Assembly: GCA_950106755.1 (NCBI GenBank)
Contig: OX467083.1
Coordinates: 19,153,029 to 19,217,028, forward strand
Length of the DNA: 64,000 nt
Source: Climacium dendroides
Taxonomy: Eukaryota > Streptophyta > Bryopsida > Hypnales > Climaciaceae
Direction of reading: 5' to 3'
Positions within the stretch are counted from its first letter, which is position 1; each line of letters opens with the position of its first letter. The translations under genes and the position numbers were made by a program. The notes under the pieces are model-generated. The model saw only the letters and a list, made by a program, of their open reading frames with translations, was not told the DNA's origin and did not search any database. Shown here piece by piece: positions 25,451-37,779 of the stretch.

Positions 25451-28400
25451 TACATAATAACCTATTTGAACACCAAATATTACTAACCTCAAATTTGAAT
25501 GATGGTAGGATAGTCATCATTACACTTGTTAATGAATCTAAGAATGTGATTTTCTTAGCCATTGCCATATAAATTGTATCTTTCCAAATAAGGAAGCAAA
25601 TTCCAACGGAGTTGATAATTTCACCGATGATGAATAATCTTCATTTAGTGCACTAAATTTGTTGTAAAATAAAACCCCTCAAATCATCCCATTGAATTGC
25701 ATTTAGAGTATGCATGCAAAGAAAATATGAATCAACAACGTCACACTTCCTAGAAAGAATGCCAATAAGAGTTTCTCCTCATGGAATTGTAATGGTTGTT
25801 TTGAAAGGAAAAGAACATTTAAAAAAATATGAAATCAACTATTGGAGATGAAATTTGTAGTTATTGCTAAAGATTCTCAAGGATGATGTCATTTTTATGG
25901 TACTCCTATAAGGCCTAAGCTATAGTAGCAACTTTCAAAAATATATGTAACTTTTTTATATTTTTGACTTTTTCAAATATTATTGCACAAGTTTGGGCCT
26001 TGTAAAAAACTTTATTTAATTTAATAGGCTCTCCACTAGCCTAGATTATTAAAAGTTTTTAAAATTTTGATTTTTTCTTTAAAAAAATTTGGAAAAAATG
26101 TTGAAGGATTTCAAGCCTTATAGGAACTTTGTCAATATTGACAAGTTTTTTTAAGCAACAATTTATTTATAACAACAATAATTTATCTACTAATTAAATA
26201 TATTTACACTTACATCAAATATTTGTAGAGGAATCTACTCTTACAACAATATTATTCTAAGGTAAACTAAATTGACTTTTGAAATTTTATGAAAGATAAT
26301 TCTATTTTTAGAAACAATGCTTATATTTGTTTCCTTATGGAGGAAGTTGACTCCTTGAAGGCATCTTGGAAGATGTAAGAATAATGAAAAAAAATTCATC
26401 CTTATAGCCTTTAACCTCAACCTTGTTAATTGAGTTACTTTGATTAATTATTTACATGATGGACTTTAGTGAATTTATATGGGTGAATGCAAATGTAGAT
26501 GATTTCTCTTAGAATCTTAATAAAAACATATATAAAGGTTTAGTAAACTTTAAAAAAAAATAGAAAGTGAGCTAAAATGAATAGAAAATAAAATTGATGT
26601 GCCTTATTCCAACCTATAAAGAATTTTTTGCCATGATAACCAAATGTAATACACTTGAAATTGAAGGCATTGTAGGAAGTTAGAAATAATTGATTTGTAC
26701 CAAAATAGTTATTAAATTGATTATATATATTAATGAATATTCAAACAACAAGCTTGTCGTTAGTTTAAAATTAATAAATGACTAGTCAATTGACCTTATT
26801 TAATCTCCAAATGAAAATTCAATTGGAAATGTATCAATTAGATGCTTTAGATTTGTTGGGTTGATAAAATTCTATGAGGGATGGTTAAGATTGTTTTTCA
26901 TGCAATAGAATTATAGTTGAAAATGGAATCATATTTTTTTCCTCTTGAGGTAAGTGTGAGCCTCATTAAACCTAATTGAGTTCAAGTGAGCCAATGCAAC
27001 AATGGTAAGTCTAATTGAAGTGATGTAAAATTAGCCTATATAAGTTTTCATGGTTTGAGGTGGTGTGGAGTGATCAAAATCCAAGCATATCCAACTTCAC
27101 ATCAAAATCCATCTAGACTTCCTAGTTGCATCAAACTATATGCCTAAGTTTGCCCATTTCATCTAAACTCTTTTGAATCCACTATATCTATTGAAACTTA
27201 AAACAATCGTCAAAGACCATGAAAAAATTATCCAAGCTTCTTGAATCCCATTCAAAGTCAATCTAAAGTCAAGAATTATAAATATTTTAAGTAGTTAACA
27301 ATATGATATGTCAATCGTAATTTGCAACAACATATTTTCAATTCAAAATGAAGCAAAATACCAATACATATTGACTATAGGATCATTTCTAAAACATTCT
27401 TGTGCCTATTTCTAACAAATGTTGACAAAGGCATTGAAAAAGAGGGGCCATTGATTGAATTATTAGTATTGTGTTATCTTTTTTTAGTAATGTGTAGCCT
27501 TGATGCAAAAGTTGATCTTTTCATTCATGTCCACTTTGTATTTGAATGTTTTTTGCATTGATATTAGTAGACAAAATTTACAATTCAAACACCTCTTCTA
27601 CTAAAAAATATATATTAATATATCAAAATCAAATATTATTGCACAAATAAAATTTAGTTTTGTCCATTTTTGTAATAGACATCTAATATGGGTAAATTTT
27701 TTTAATGTAACGTTTTCTTGTCCTTTCATTTCATTCAATGTTTGCCCTACAAAAATAGATTATTAGATGACTAGGTTCAAGTGTTTATAATAAGGAATTT
27801 ATGATATCCTTATTTCACATGGTCTCAAGGCATCTAAAATCTATGGTTATAGATGCAATTTATTCTTAAGTTAGAAAAATCTCTAAATATTTCCAATTTT
27901 TCCAAACAAAATTGCCACTTTTCAACATCAAAAATAATTTTTAGAATTTTTTTTGTTTCATGCTCAAGTTTCCCCACTCCTTGATGCACACTACATACTC
28001 TATGTATGCTTACTAGCTTTGTTGGTAGCAAGAGGAGTGAGACATATCTCCAATTTTCCATTCCCTTCACTAATATTTCATAATTTTTAATACAAAATAT
28101 TTAACACAATTTTTTCACACACACCACCCTAAATTATATAGGGCCATTTTTACTTTCACAAAACTAGTGTTCTAAACTATATGAAGTTTATTTTTTAGCA
28201 TCGACTTTTTGCATAAGTATGGAGTAACGTGAATGCAATTTTTCCCTTTCTATTTGATGTCTTGTGTATAAAGTTTTAATATAAAGAATAGAAACTTGGA
28301 AGAGCAAAAATTGTAGTAAAGAATTGAGATCTTTGCAACTGTGTGTTTCTTGGTTGCATTTTTGGTACCATTGGAATGCATGGGCATTGTTTTGTGAGGT

Positions 28401-29899
28401 TTTGACTCACAACATAAAATATTTTGAATTTCAAAGTTTTCATGAATTAAAAAATAAAAAAATAATTTTTACTCAATTATACCATCTTTTGAAAAAATGC
28501 AAGTCAGTCTTGTTCTTCTAGTTTCCTTCCTTCTTCCTTTGGAAAAATCTAATCTAGAGTTGTTAATTTACTTAAAAAAAATTCAAGTCCCCCTTCTCAT
28601 GCTGTTGATTTGAATTGCACAAAAAAACTAAACTAAAACAAAATGACATGTGAGCATTGAAGGAGGTGGTTCATGTCCAAGTGAATGTGCAACGGCAAAA
28701 TAATTGTCTTATGATGAGGCTTCCTTCCCAATATTTTGGCTCTATTGAGTGATCTTCCTCGATTAAGCATTCTTGGAGAGATTGTCTCTCTTTGCAAGCA
28801 ATATTTGAATTTGAATTTGAATTTGTTTTTGGATGCCATTTTTAATGCAACAAGTTGAATCCTATGATCTACTATTTTTTCTTATTATGCACCACGACTA
28901 TGTTCTCTATGGAAGAAGACAAAGTGAAATACAAGAATTGTTTTGATATTATTTTCAAAGGTAGTCAACTGGCTTGAAGCATATAAAGGAGGATTTTGTG
29001 ATGCAATGTTTGACTAGTCAATTTATATGAGTGCGTATAGTGTGTGGAGGTGAATTGAGAGAGTTAGGGTTTGGCGATTTTCTATCTTGATTTGTGAGGG
29101 TGCTAATGCTTTGGATTGCGGTGGAATGGAATGCTTATGAATTTTGAGTAAGGAGTTTAGTATAACTGTATAAGAGGGTGTTTATAATTTTGAATGCTCA
29201 CATTCTATAATAGTTGTATAATTATTATTTGATGGTCCTCATTATTTTTGTTGTTAAATAGTGTTTTCCAAATTCACATGTTTCTATATTTTTTAATGCT
29301 TTTCTCTTCATTTGCAGGCAATTTCAAGAACCAAAAAGAGACAAAGAAGGAGAAGGAGATGTAAGATTGAAAAAAAGTTTAGGGGTTAGAATCGAATGTA
29401 AAAGTTTTACATTCAATGGAAAAATGGGTAGTGTATTCCTTGTATTCAATAAATTTTTTACAATCAATGGAAAATTGACATGTATACACTTCTTGTAAAT
29501 CATGTGCGATTTTTATTGTTTTTGACATGGTTTGTTACTAAGATAACAGGCTCTAAAATTGTACAGGCTCTAAAACCGCCCACATCCTCAAAATATATAC
29601 TATACATACATGTTTCTTTCTCATAGCCTTTAATAATGTACAAATTGTGTACATTTTAAGAAGTGGGCGATATTAGAGTTCTATGCCATTTCAACTTCAA
29701 AATTTTAAAACTAATTCCACAAAGCTCCAAAAAATATGAAATGACTTGGATTAGATGTGAATTCCACTTGTCTCTCAAGGAAAATTTACCTAAAATTATT
29801 TCAAGAAGCTTCTCATCCCCTAAATTCAGTTTCAGCTCTTAGGTGGACGATTTCTGGATTTGTTACCTTACCACTATCACCTTGAAACAAACAATTTAA

Positions 29900-30510
29900 C
29901 GGCCAGGGAGAACTAACCCCCTCATTGCCCCAGTCAGGGGTTAATTGTGAAAAAAGCCCCCTATTTTTTGCCATGATTTTATATATTTCTACACCGCCCC
30001 CTTAAGGTAGAACTACCCATTACCACCATTTACCCAATTCCCCCACCTATAGGTTCCTCCCATTTCCATCACTAGCCCATCTTATTACCATAATCTTACT
30101 CATCCATGATCATGATGGCAATGTACTGGGGAGTGGACACATCAGCCCACGCTTCAACAATGGTCTGGTCATGCTTTACCAAGGGTCTACTCACGGTTTT
30201 ACATTTCAGCTTTGAAAAATCACAAAAAATTCAATTCTTGTCAAAATGTCTTCATTTTTTTTGCAATTGACTTCTCTCAAACAATTCAATCTTTGAAAAA
30301 TATGAGAGCTCATAAATAGCTTCTCCAAAGTACCTAGATAGCAAATCTGTGTGGTAATGAGTAGTTCTAGCTTCTCTAATTCGGGGCCGCTGATTGCAAA
30401 TCTGAATTCAGAATTTGCCAAAAAATTTCATCTGATTGCAAATAAAAAATACCCCAGCGTTTTCCCCAGGGGTAAAACGTGGCAATGAGGGGGTCAGTTC
30501 ACCTTGGCCG
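29900..30510. mobile_element. Non-autonomous DNA transposon (MITE) with 32-bp terminal inverted repeats, copy 1
   Basis: The left end starts CGGCCAGGGAGAACTAACCC and continues CCCTCATTGCCCC. The right end, reversed, reads CGGCCAAGGTGAACTGACCC and continues CCCTCATTGCCAC, with 28 of 32 positions equal. The element is 611 bp, without a transposase frame. Its right half contains CTGATTGCAAAT twice and GGGGTAAAACGTGGCAATGA, shared with a second copy at 59084-59320. A target-site duplication could not be seen, so the superfamily is open. Confidence 0.8.
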
Positions 30511-32644
30511 AAAGGTAACTGCCTGACTAAGAATTACTTTTTACTCAATTATAACGTGGCCCCCTAAGTTACTATCATTGCCCAGAACTGACAAGTCGTC
30601 TCATGAGCTCTTTTTTTTTTTATGGACTGAGCTGAGCGACTTCGTCCCACCCGAGGAAAAGGGGCCCCCAGCCATGCTCCCATCATGCCTTGACTCCCCT
30701 CCCATCTACGGCACGGCACAAATCAAGGATAGGAAACGGACCCTTTGTGCTGGAAATAGGGTGCCATGGAAAGCAGTCATTCGAATTCCCCCCTCTATTA
30801 ATATGAAATGGCCCCCGAAATTCCACCTTGCTATTATTATTAGGAAAAACCCAGCCGGAGGAAATCCAGCACCGGATCCCACCCCCATGCACCCACCGAT
30901 CCAACTAGGACAACTCAGGTGCCAACTCGGATATGACGTGGCCTCGCGTTTCCCAATCCGAAGCTGCAGAAGAAAACGGCAAGTCAGCAAACTCCCGCCT
31001 GACGAGCCATCCCCATCATCATTCCATTCCCACTGGGCGGGAAGTCCCGCACCAGCCACGAACGTTCGCACGGGGAAAAGTACCGTCAAAACGAAATCAG
31101 AAAAAATTTCAAAAAATTCGAACTAATGTAATAAAAGAGGGCCGCCGAATGCCCAACCACGCCACCGGATTGGCCCAGAACCCCCCCGGGATTAGTTTAA
31201 ACATTTAATTGGAGTCTCGCCGTTGCCATGGATGCTCACATACCTACCGGGGAGGAAAAGACGGGGTGGCGAACTTGGGATCGCTCATGTTCGCTCAGGT
31301 TCGCTCGGGTTCGCTGGGGTTCGCTGGGGTTCGCCCCGGGTTCGCTACGGTACGCGCGGAGGCAGGGGTCTACCGTCGTCCGCTCACTTGGCTGCAGACT
31401 TGGTGTCAGCTTTGAGCTTTTGGAGCTACCTTGCGTCGAGGTTGGCACCTGCGACATGGAAGTTGACGAGACTCCTGCTGGTGGGGAGCGTCATGGATTT
31501 CCCGTGCCTCAGCCTTGCTTGTGAAGGACGGAGGACTGCAGAGATGGAGCCATTTCGACCTGCTGCCATGGAGCTCGCAATTGCAGTTGTTGTTGTAGTA
31601 GTAGTAGTGCTCGCAGGCTAGGGCTGCTGCGACGCGACGTCTGGCCTTGGGCTTGTACAGGTGTGTGTCGGAAGTTTCCAGGTCATCTTTTAGGCATGCA
31701 ACGGGTGGAGAGGGGGGACTGAAGAGCGCTTTTTTTGGTGCTGGCTTGCTAGCGGTGTTAGGGAGGATTCGGGGATGGCGACGGATGCGCGGAGAGGGGT
31801 GTGCGGGGGTGAGGTTGAGGAGTGTTTTTAGAATGTTTCGAGAGCTTTGTGCGGGAAAATGTGAGGTAGGTTGAATTGTTGCTGTGTCGTTGTGGTGAGG
31901 ATTTCCAGACTTTAGGTTGTGGTTGGAGATCACGAGAATTTGTTTCAGCTTTTGAATTTTTGCGACGGAATGAGCTATTGGCATATGTAGTATTGTAGCG
32001 CTTGGCTTCTGGGAAGGGGCTGTGGAATGTATTTTAGCCTAGCCGAGGAAGGTAGCGTAAGGTTGGAATGTTTTCCTAGAATGGCAAAAGAACCTGTTTA
32101 CGCCAGACTGAGGAAGTTAATCGGCTGTGATCAAGTCTTTTCCTAAGTTCTCCTAGTGCGAGGTCTAGCATTCCGTTGAGCTGGAGCTGGAATTTCGATA
32201 GATTTCTGGAAGCTTGTCTCAGTGTTTGAAATCGAGACAGGCTGAAGTCAAGTAGTTGTCGAAGTGTGTCTGGAGGTTTTGACGGGGAACACTGATCTAA
32301 ACTGAACTCTGAACTGGTGTAACTTTGGAGGACCGGAGAAACAAAGGGAGGGTGGCGATATGAGGCACAGTTCTCCTTTCCTCTTCCTTTTTAACGCTTG
32401 TTCTTGTTATGGTACTCAGGATTGGGGTAAACGAAATCGGCTTTTTCAGTAGAGAGTGTAACTTGTCGCCTCCTTTCAAATCTACAAGGCGTAAATGCGT
32501 TGTTTTGAACTGATAGATCAGCAGTACAGTAGTTTCAACGGAGAGCTGCAATAGAGGGGCGGATGTGCTGGAGCGAACTGTTGCTTGTGAGATACGCTTC
32601 TGGACATCCCTAGTCACCACTCAGACTACAACAAGGTAGCAAGT
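30511..32644. other. GC-rich upstream region of the AHL gene
   Basis: This stretch is much richer in GC than the block to its left and contains the promoter and probably a long 5' leader of the AHL gene. Several overlapping open frames exist on both strands (for example 30578-31126), but none has a recognisable domain, and they are proline-rich by composition. A seven-unit 10-bp tandem repeat lies at 31281-31351. A short GTAGTAGTAGTAGT run lies near 31593. Confidence 0.5.
31281..31351. repeat. 10-bp minisatellite, TCGCTCRGGT type, seven units
   Basis: Units read in order TCGCTCATGT, TCGCTCAGGT, TCGCTCGGGT, TCGCTGGGGT twice, TCGCCCCGGGT and TCGCTACGGT. Only the last but one has an extra base. 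The array lies about 1.3 kb upstream of the AHL start codon. Confidence 0.95.
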
Positions 32645-35438
32645 ATGGCAAGCGCAGGATTTGGATCTACAAACAGTAAGTTGTTAAAGGATGAATACCA
32701 TTTTATTTCTCTTTCACGAGGATTGTACTTTATACGTACTTGAGCTTCGTTACACAATTGTTGTTTTCAACTGATTGAAAGTGGCAATGCACAATTGTGA
32801 ATTTTTTCTGCAGTGGATAGGCAAGGGCCATTTGGAATGCTATTGCAGGAAATAGGAGAGAAGAGTGGCCCTAGGGGTGGAGGCATGGATGGCCTTGGAC
32901 ACGGCCAAGGCTTACACACGCCCATAGCTTTACGCCCACCGTCCCCCATGCCAGTTCAAGGAATGGGGAAATCTACATTGGAAGGCGGCTCATCATCGTC
33001 CCATGCAAATGTGACTTCGGCTCCAAGAATGGAGTTGAGTATCAGTGGAGGACCCGCTCTTGGGAATGAACTGCCTCTGAAGAGAAAGAGGGGTAGGCCC
33101 CGCAAATATGCAACTAATGATCCGTCTCTACGTGTCTCATCAGATGAACTGCCTACTGAATCTCTATTTTCTGCTCTTGCGAAGAGAATTGCAGCCCCAT
33201 ACGACCCTTCTCCAGAAAAATCATCTGAAAAGCGGGGAAGAGGTCGTCCTTTAGGCTCTACCAAGAAACAACAATTAGCCAATTTGGGTAAGAGTGTAAC
33301 TCTGGTCTTGACGGTACTTCCTCGAGGAAATATAGTCAGATGTTTGGATGTTTTCTTGCAGTAGATGAATGTGTTTCTCTCGGTTTAGACTATTTCGATT
33401 TGTGATTCCGAAGGTTTACACTCGATTCTGATTTGAGATTGTACTCAGTTGGGTTTACCTTCATTCTTGAATTCTTGTTTCGACGCTTTTTTTTTATGCA
33501 GTTTCTAATCTCTTGGTCTCGATTATTCTTTTCAGGAGTCGTGTTGGCAGGTACAGGCAAAAGCTTCACACCTCACATACTGACTGTGAACACTGGAGAG
33601 GTACGTTTTCACTGTGGCCCTAGTATTGTGGAAGTTTCTTCGCTAAAATTTGACTTTGGGTGTTGTATCATCCAGTGACTGACACTTGTCTTCAAGACTT
33701 GATCAGATCCCGTTGTGTTTTTTACAGGATGCATCATCAAAGATCATGCAATTTGCACAACATGGTCCGCGTGCCATGTGTGTATTGTCTGCTAACGGCG
33801 CTGTTTCAAATGTTATACTGCGGCAGGAGTCGTCAACGGGAGGCACTGTCACATATGAGGTAGAGGAAGGAGCCTGTCAGTCGATTAACATGATCATGTT
33901 GAGTTTCCAGTCACTAGTATCGCTCGAACTGTTATATTACTTTCTAGGATCATCGAGTGCGTATCTCAGTACGTTCTAAACCACTGAAGTGCTTTCGAGT
34001 TGTTCGACTCTGCAGGTCTATTAATCCTCAACCAGAGTTTAGCCATGATTGGGTATTTTGATAAAGCAGTTTCATAGAAGTTTGCGCTGCTCTCAGATTC
34101 TGCTGCTTGCTTTCTCAGGGTCGCTACGAGATTCTTTCCTTGTCGGGATCATACCTTCCTACTGACGGTGAAGATGGTGCAAAGCATCGAACGGGGAGTC
34201 TGAGTGTCTCCTTGGCAGGGAGTGATGGCCGAGTCTTCGGTGGTGGGGTTGCTGGAATGTTGATGGCGGCTTCTCCTATACAGGTGTGCGTGCGATGTAA
34301 TTTTTTCGCTAATTCTAGAATAAGTTTTGATCTTACTGAACTTTCCATCAAAATGTCCTTCCATCTCTTAGTTACAATATCAGGGTTATCATATTGAAGT
34401 TTATTTATGGATACTTTTATTGAAGGAACAGAAGAATTCTATGTCATGAAGTATGCACTTTCCCAGTCGTCTCCTGAAGAGCTATCTGCTTATACTGATG
34501 AAGTGTTTATCGGGAATTTGCAGGTGGTGGTTGGGAGTTTTCTACTGAGTACGTTGAAACCGGATGCTAAAGTTGATTCACCCCTGCGTTTGACTGAAGG
34601 AGTGACATCTGGTATGACAACGCCTCCTGTAGCTCAGCAGCATCCAGAATCTAGAGGTGAACTCCGAGGAAGTTCAGGTACATTCACATCCCTTCAAATA
34701 AGCAGATATGCATCAGAAGTGATTGAGCATGCATGTTGTTGTGGACGACGCTTTTGGAGCACACTTTTGGTGTTTAAGTGATATCCTTTTGGAGAAGCTT
34801 AATAAGCGCTATTCATCTCTTACGAAAAAAACCCAGATTATCCACTTTTACGTTCATATCAATCTTGTATTAAACTCACAAAACTTACAAGCAACGGAAA
34901 ATCAAATGAAAAGAGTCGGATCATACTTTACTGTCTACGTAACACATAGGACCTTTTATTACTCTCATGAATCCTAACTCTTCCGTTCTTGAAATAATCC
35001 ACGTGCATCCTCCCTTTGCATCCCTCTGGGTATTTGCCAATTACTATGTAGATGACCTATACAGTGCGATTTTTTTTGTACATGGTTACTACGAAAGAAT
35101 GAAGTTAAATGAGGACACAAATGTATCATAAAATTTCCAGTGACACTCTGTCGAACGGCTCCAGGGAAGGGGTTGTTCCGAAATAATGTGTGAACCTGAT
35201 CCTTAAAACACATGTCCTTGTTTTTGATGTAGTGTTCATGTCGCCGAATCTCAATGGTGCAGGTGCTGGACCCCGCGAGGGTCCTCATGCACCATCTACA
35301 AGCGGGCAAGCATCTGAGCAAAGATCACAGGGTATTGGTGTGTTTCAACCAGCTGAGGGTTGGGGCATTTCTCCACACGTTCCTTTCTTAGGCGACAACC
35401 GGAGAGCAGATATCAATATTCCTTTGGCTGGTGGTTGA
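32645..35438 (+). CDS. AHL: AT-hook motif nuclear-localised protein (AHL) with PPC domain, 7 exons
   Basis: AHL proteins bind AT-rich DNA in the nucleus and assemble through the PPC/DUF296 domain to alter chromatin and growth genes. Exons: 32645-32675, 32814-33287, 33536-33600, 33728-33859, 34119-34283, 34524-34677, 35233-35438. Phases agree, giving 408 residues. The first exon is short (MASAGFGSTN) and rejoins ATG across the intron. Two AT-hooks are present: KRGRPRKY near 101-109 and RGRGRPLGSTKKQQ near 151-163. The PPC domain runs from about 170 to 305 and includes FTPHILTVNTGE, CVLSANGAVSNVILRQ, the core GRYEILSLSGSYLP at 235-248, and DGRVFGGGVAGMLMAASPIQ. Two AT-hooks and introns inside the PPC domain fit the intron-containing (clade B, type II) AHLs. 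The last acceptor could instead lie before 35263, which keeps frame and drops ten residues. A possible poly(A) signal AATAAA is at 35868. Confidence 0.94.
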
Positions 35439-37779
35439 AGTCAATAAGTAGCCACAATTTTTATGCTGCAACCGTTGAATGAACATCAAGATCGTAGCGC
35501 GGAGGCTATGGACAACCAAGGAAGTTTTGCCCTCATGAAGGCGCTCTTGTACTGTTGTCTTCTTATTAACCTCGATCAAATCTGATTTTTCTGAATCCTT
35601 TCCTGTATCCATCTTTTTGCAAACAAGCGGGTGATGAGGCAGTTGAAGATGAAGACAGCTGTAGAACAAGACAGACACACGTAGAAGAGCCAGCGCAGCC
35701 CTCCACTGTTTCGGGTGGGCTTTGGATGCTGATTTATTTTTGTCCTCCTGCTTATGGTGTTCAAATCGTCATTGTACCATAATGTGGCTCTTCATTTTCG
35801 CGCAGCGCTGGTATGAGTTCATTGTATGTTTTGGGTGGTGATTAATCATCATCTTTTCAAAATGTGAAATAAAGAAATACTGAAATGGACTGCTCAAAGA
35901 ACCTTCCTCTACACCTTCACCTTTGTTATAGAGAAATTTTGATGCAGTACAGTAGCGGGATGATGTAATTTTAGCCTCTCAGGAGGATACGAAAGCAGAA
36001 AAACAGTGGAGAACTTCTAGCAGTGGACGTTCGTCATCGCCAATGCAAAGATGGTTCTTTGAAATTCGTACCGAGTTGTTTCGTAGATACGCCCAATTGC
36101 AAGCCTCACTAGAAAGCAATCCCTTTAGATTTTGCCTACGAATGTGCATGGTGAAACATGAGAGTGCTAAGAATGTGCATGTTGAAACATGAGAGTGCAA
36201 GGTTGTTTCTGGGTTCACCTAGAATGGAAATTGACACATATTTTACTTGTTTCGTCCAAATGCTAAGGTGCTTTGGAACTTATCTGAAATTCAGGAAGTT
36301 ACCCCTAATACTTCTCTTTTCTTTTGAATTTTTACAATCATCTTTATATAAATAACTTAATTACTTTAGATTCATCAAATTCATTATTAAAAAGTTTGAC
36401 TTTGTATGAATGAGAAGGTGTTTGGATGAAACATTATCTCAGAGCACTCTTTTTTGTATCATTCAAAACTTAAGGGTTTAATGGAGGGACTAGGAACCAT
36501 GCTTAATTGTGTATTTAGATGTTTGCAAATATTGTTACAATTTCTAAATGAAAATTAGAAGTTGTAGCCATGGTCATGTAAAATGTAATAGTTTTGATTA
36601 TTTAAGATGTGTATCCCAAAGTGTCAAATAATTTCATTGTAGAGATTTATATAGATTGAGCTTGTCTTTTCTAATATTCTACAGTTTCTAATTTTTTCTA
36701 TAAATTTGCTATTTTTTTCTTCTATAAATCACTTATTTCAAAGATCTTTTCAAACCTAAAGACTTTATATATTTAATTTGAAAGTAAGTTGTTTATTATA
36801 GAGATATTTGAATTGTTCTTATGATTTGAAAAAGTTATTGACTAATAGAGATCTATGTTAAATAGCTAACAATGCGTATGAAATAGAGAAACAAAGAATG
36901 AGGGACAAGCTTTGATATATTGTAGTGTGACATGGCTTTCATCTTTGCAGTGACAAAAATATAATTTTTTTCACCCAAAATGGTTTGTTTACAATTATAT
37001 GAGTTAAAGATGAGTTCGGTTTTGTAATCTTGTAATTATTTCGCAATTAGTCATTTCTTCATTGTGAACAAAATGTCATATCCTTTCAAATTTAATAGAA
37101 TCATAAAAACAAGAAATAGTGTAATTTTTGTGATATTTATGCATGGAAGAAGTGAGCTTTGAAACAATTCAAGCTATTGATTATAGTGGTTCAATTATTT
37201 GTTAATGGTTAAACTCATTTGAATATGTATAGAATGTTTCCAAGCCACAACAAACCATAGTAACTGAATGTTGAAGATCTTGTAAATTTTCTTGATCTTT
37301 GTGAATATGAAAATCTCATGTTAAAAAAAATTTATAAAAATTTGATTTTGAAATCAATTAATGAATCAATAAAAAACAAAAGCCATATCACACTATAGTA
37401 AGCTCCCATATGAAATATCTTTATGGACCAAAAACTCTACTGTACATGAAACTTTGAGCTCATTTAGCTAATGATTCTAATATTTTTGGATCTTCTTGGT
37501 TTATGACAATTTTTTTTCAAAAGTATCTATCTATATCTATACCTTAAATACCTTAAAATGAGGTTGTTTGTTTTATTTGTTTGTTATAATGAGATTTCAA
37601 GAAGCGTGCATCCCTAATCATGTTTGTGTTACTTTTAGAAAGCTGTCGGTGAGAAAGCCCTATGTGAGGTGAGGTTCACAAACTTTGTTTTGTGACATTC
37701 CAACTAATGGCAGAAAAAATATTGAATTTTGAAGTTTTTTTTTAATTGAAAAAACCTTGTCTCCAGGCAGCCTTGAGTT
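35439..37779. other. Downstream flank of AHL, then AT-rich DNA
   Basis: The AHL 3' UTR probably ends near 35.9 kb. At 36140-36201 a 31-bp unit beginning GAATGTGCATG occurs twice in tandem. From about 36.3 kb the sequence becomes AT-rich, with no gene or long open frame recognised. Confidence 0.5.

Larger units (their letters stand above)
17721..29899. other. 12-kb AT-rich gene-free block
   Basis: No open frame above about 100 residues occurs and no protein family is recognised. The composition is extremely AT-rich with many homopolymer runs. Supported inner structures are a degenerate tandem array (21925-22460), a 23-bp palindrome ACTTATTAATA-A-TATTAATAAGT near 23567, a perfect 34-bp palindrome (24391-24424) and a foldback repeat (25215-25450). 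The stretch at 28960-29380 is a little less AT-rich and contains GAGTTAGGGTTTGGCG, but no gene could be built there. Confidence 0.6.

Noticed and set aside
30578..31126. 182-residue open frame upstream of AHL
   Set aside because: Proline-rich by GC content, overlapped by equally long frames on the other strand, with no domain or fitting splice pattern.
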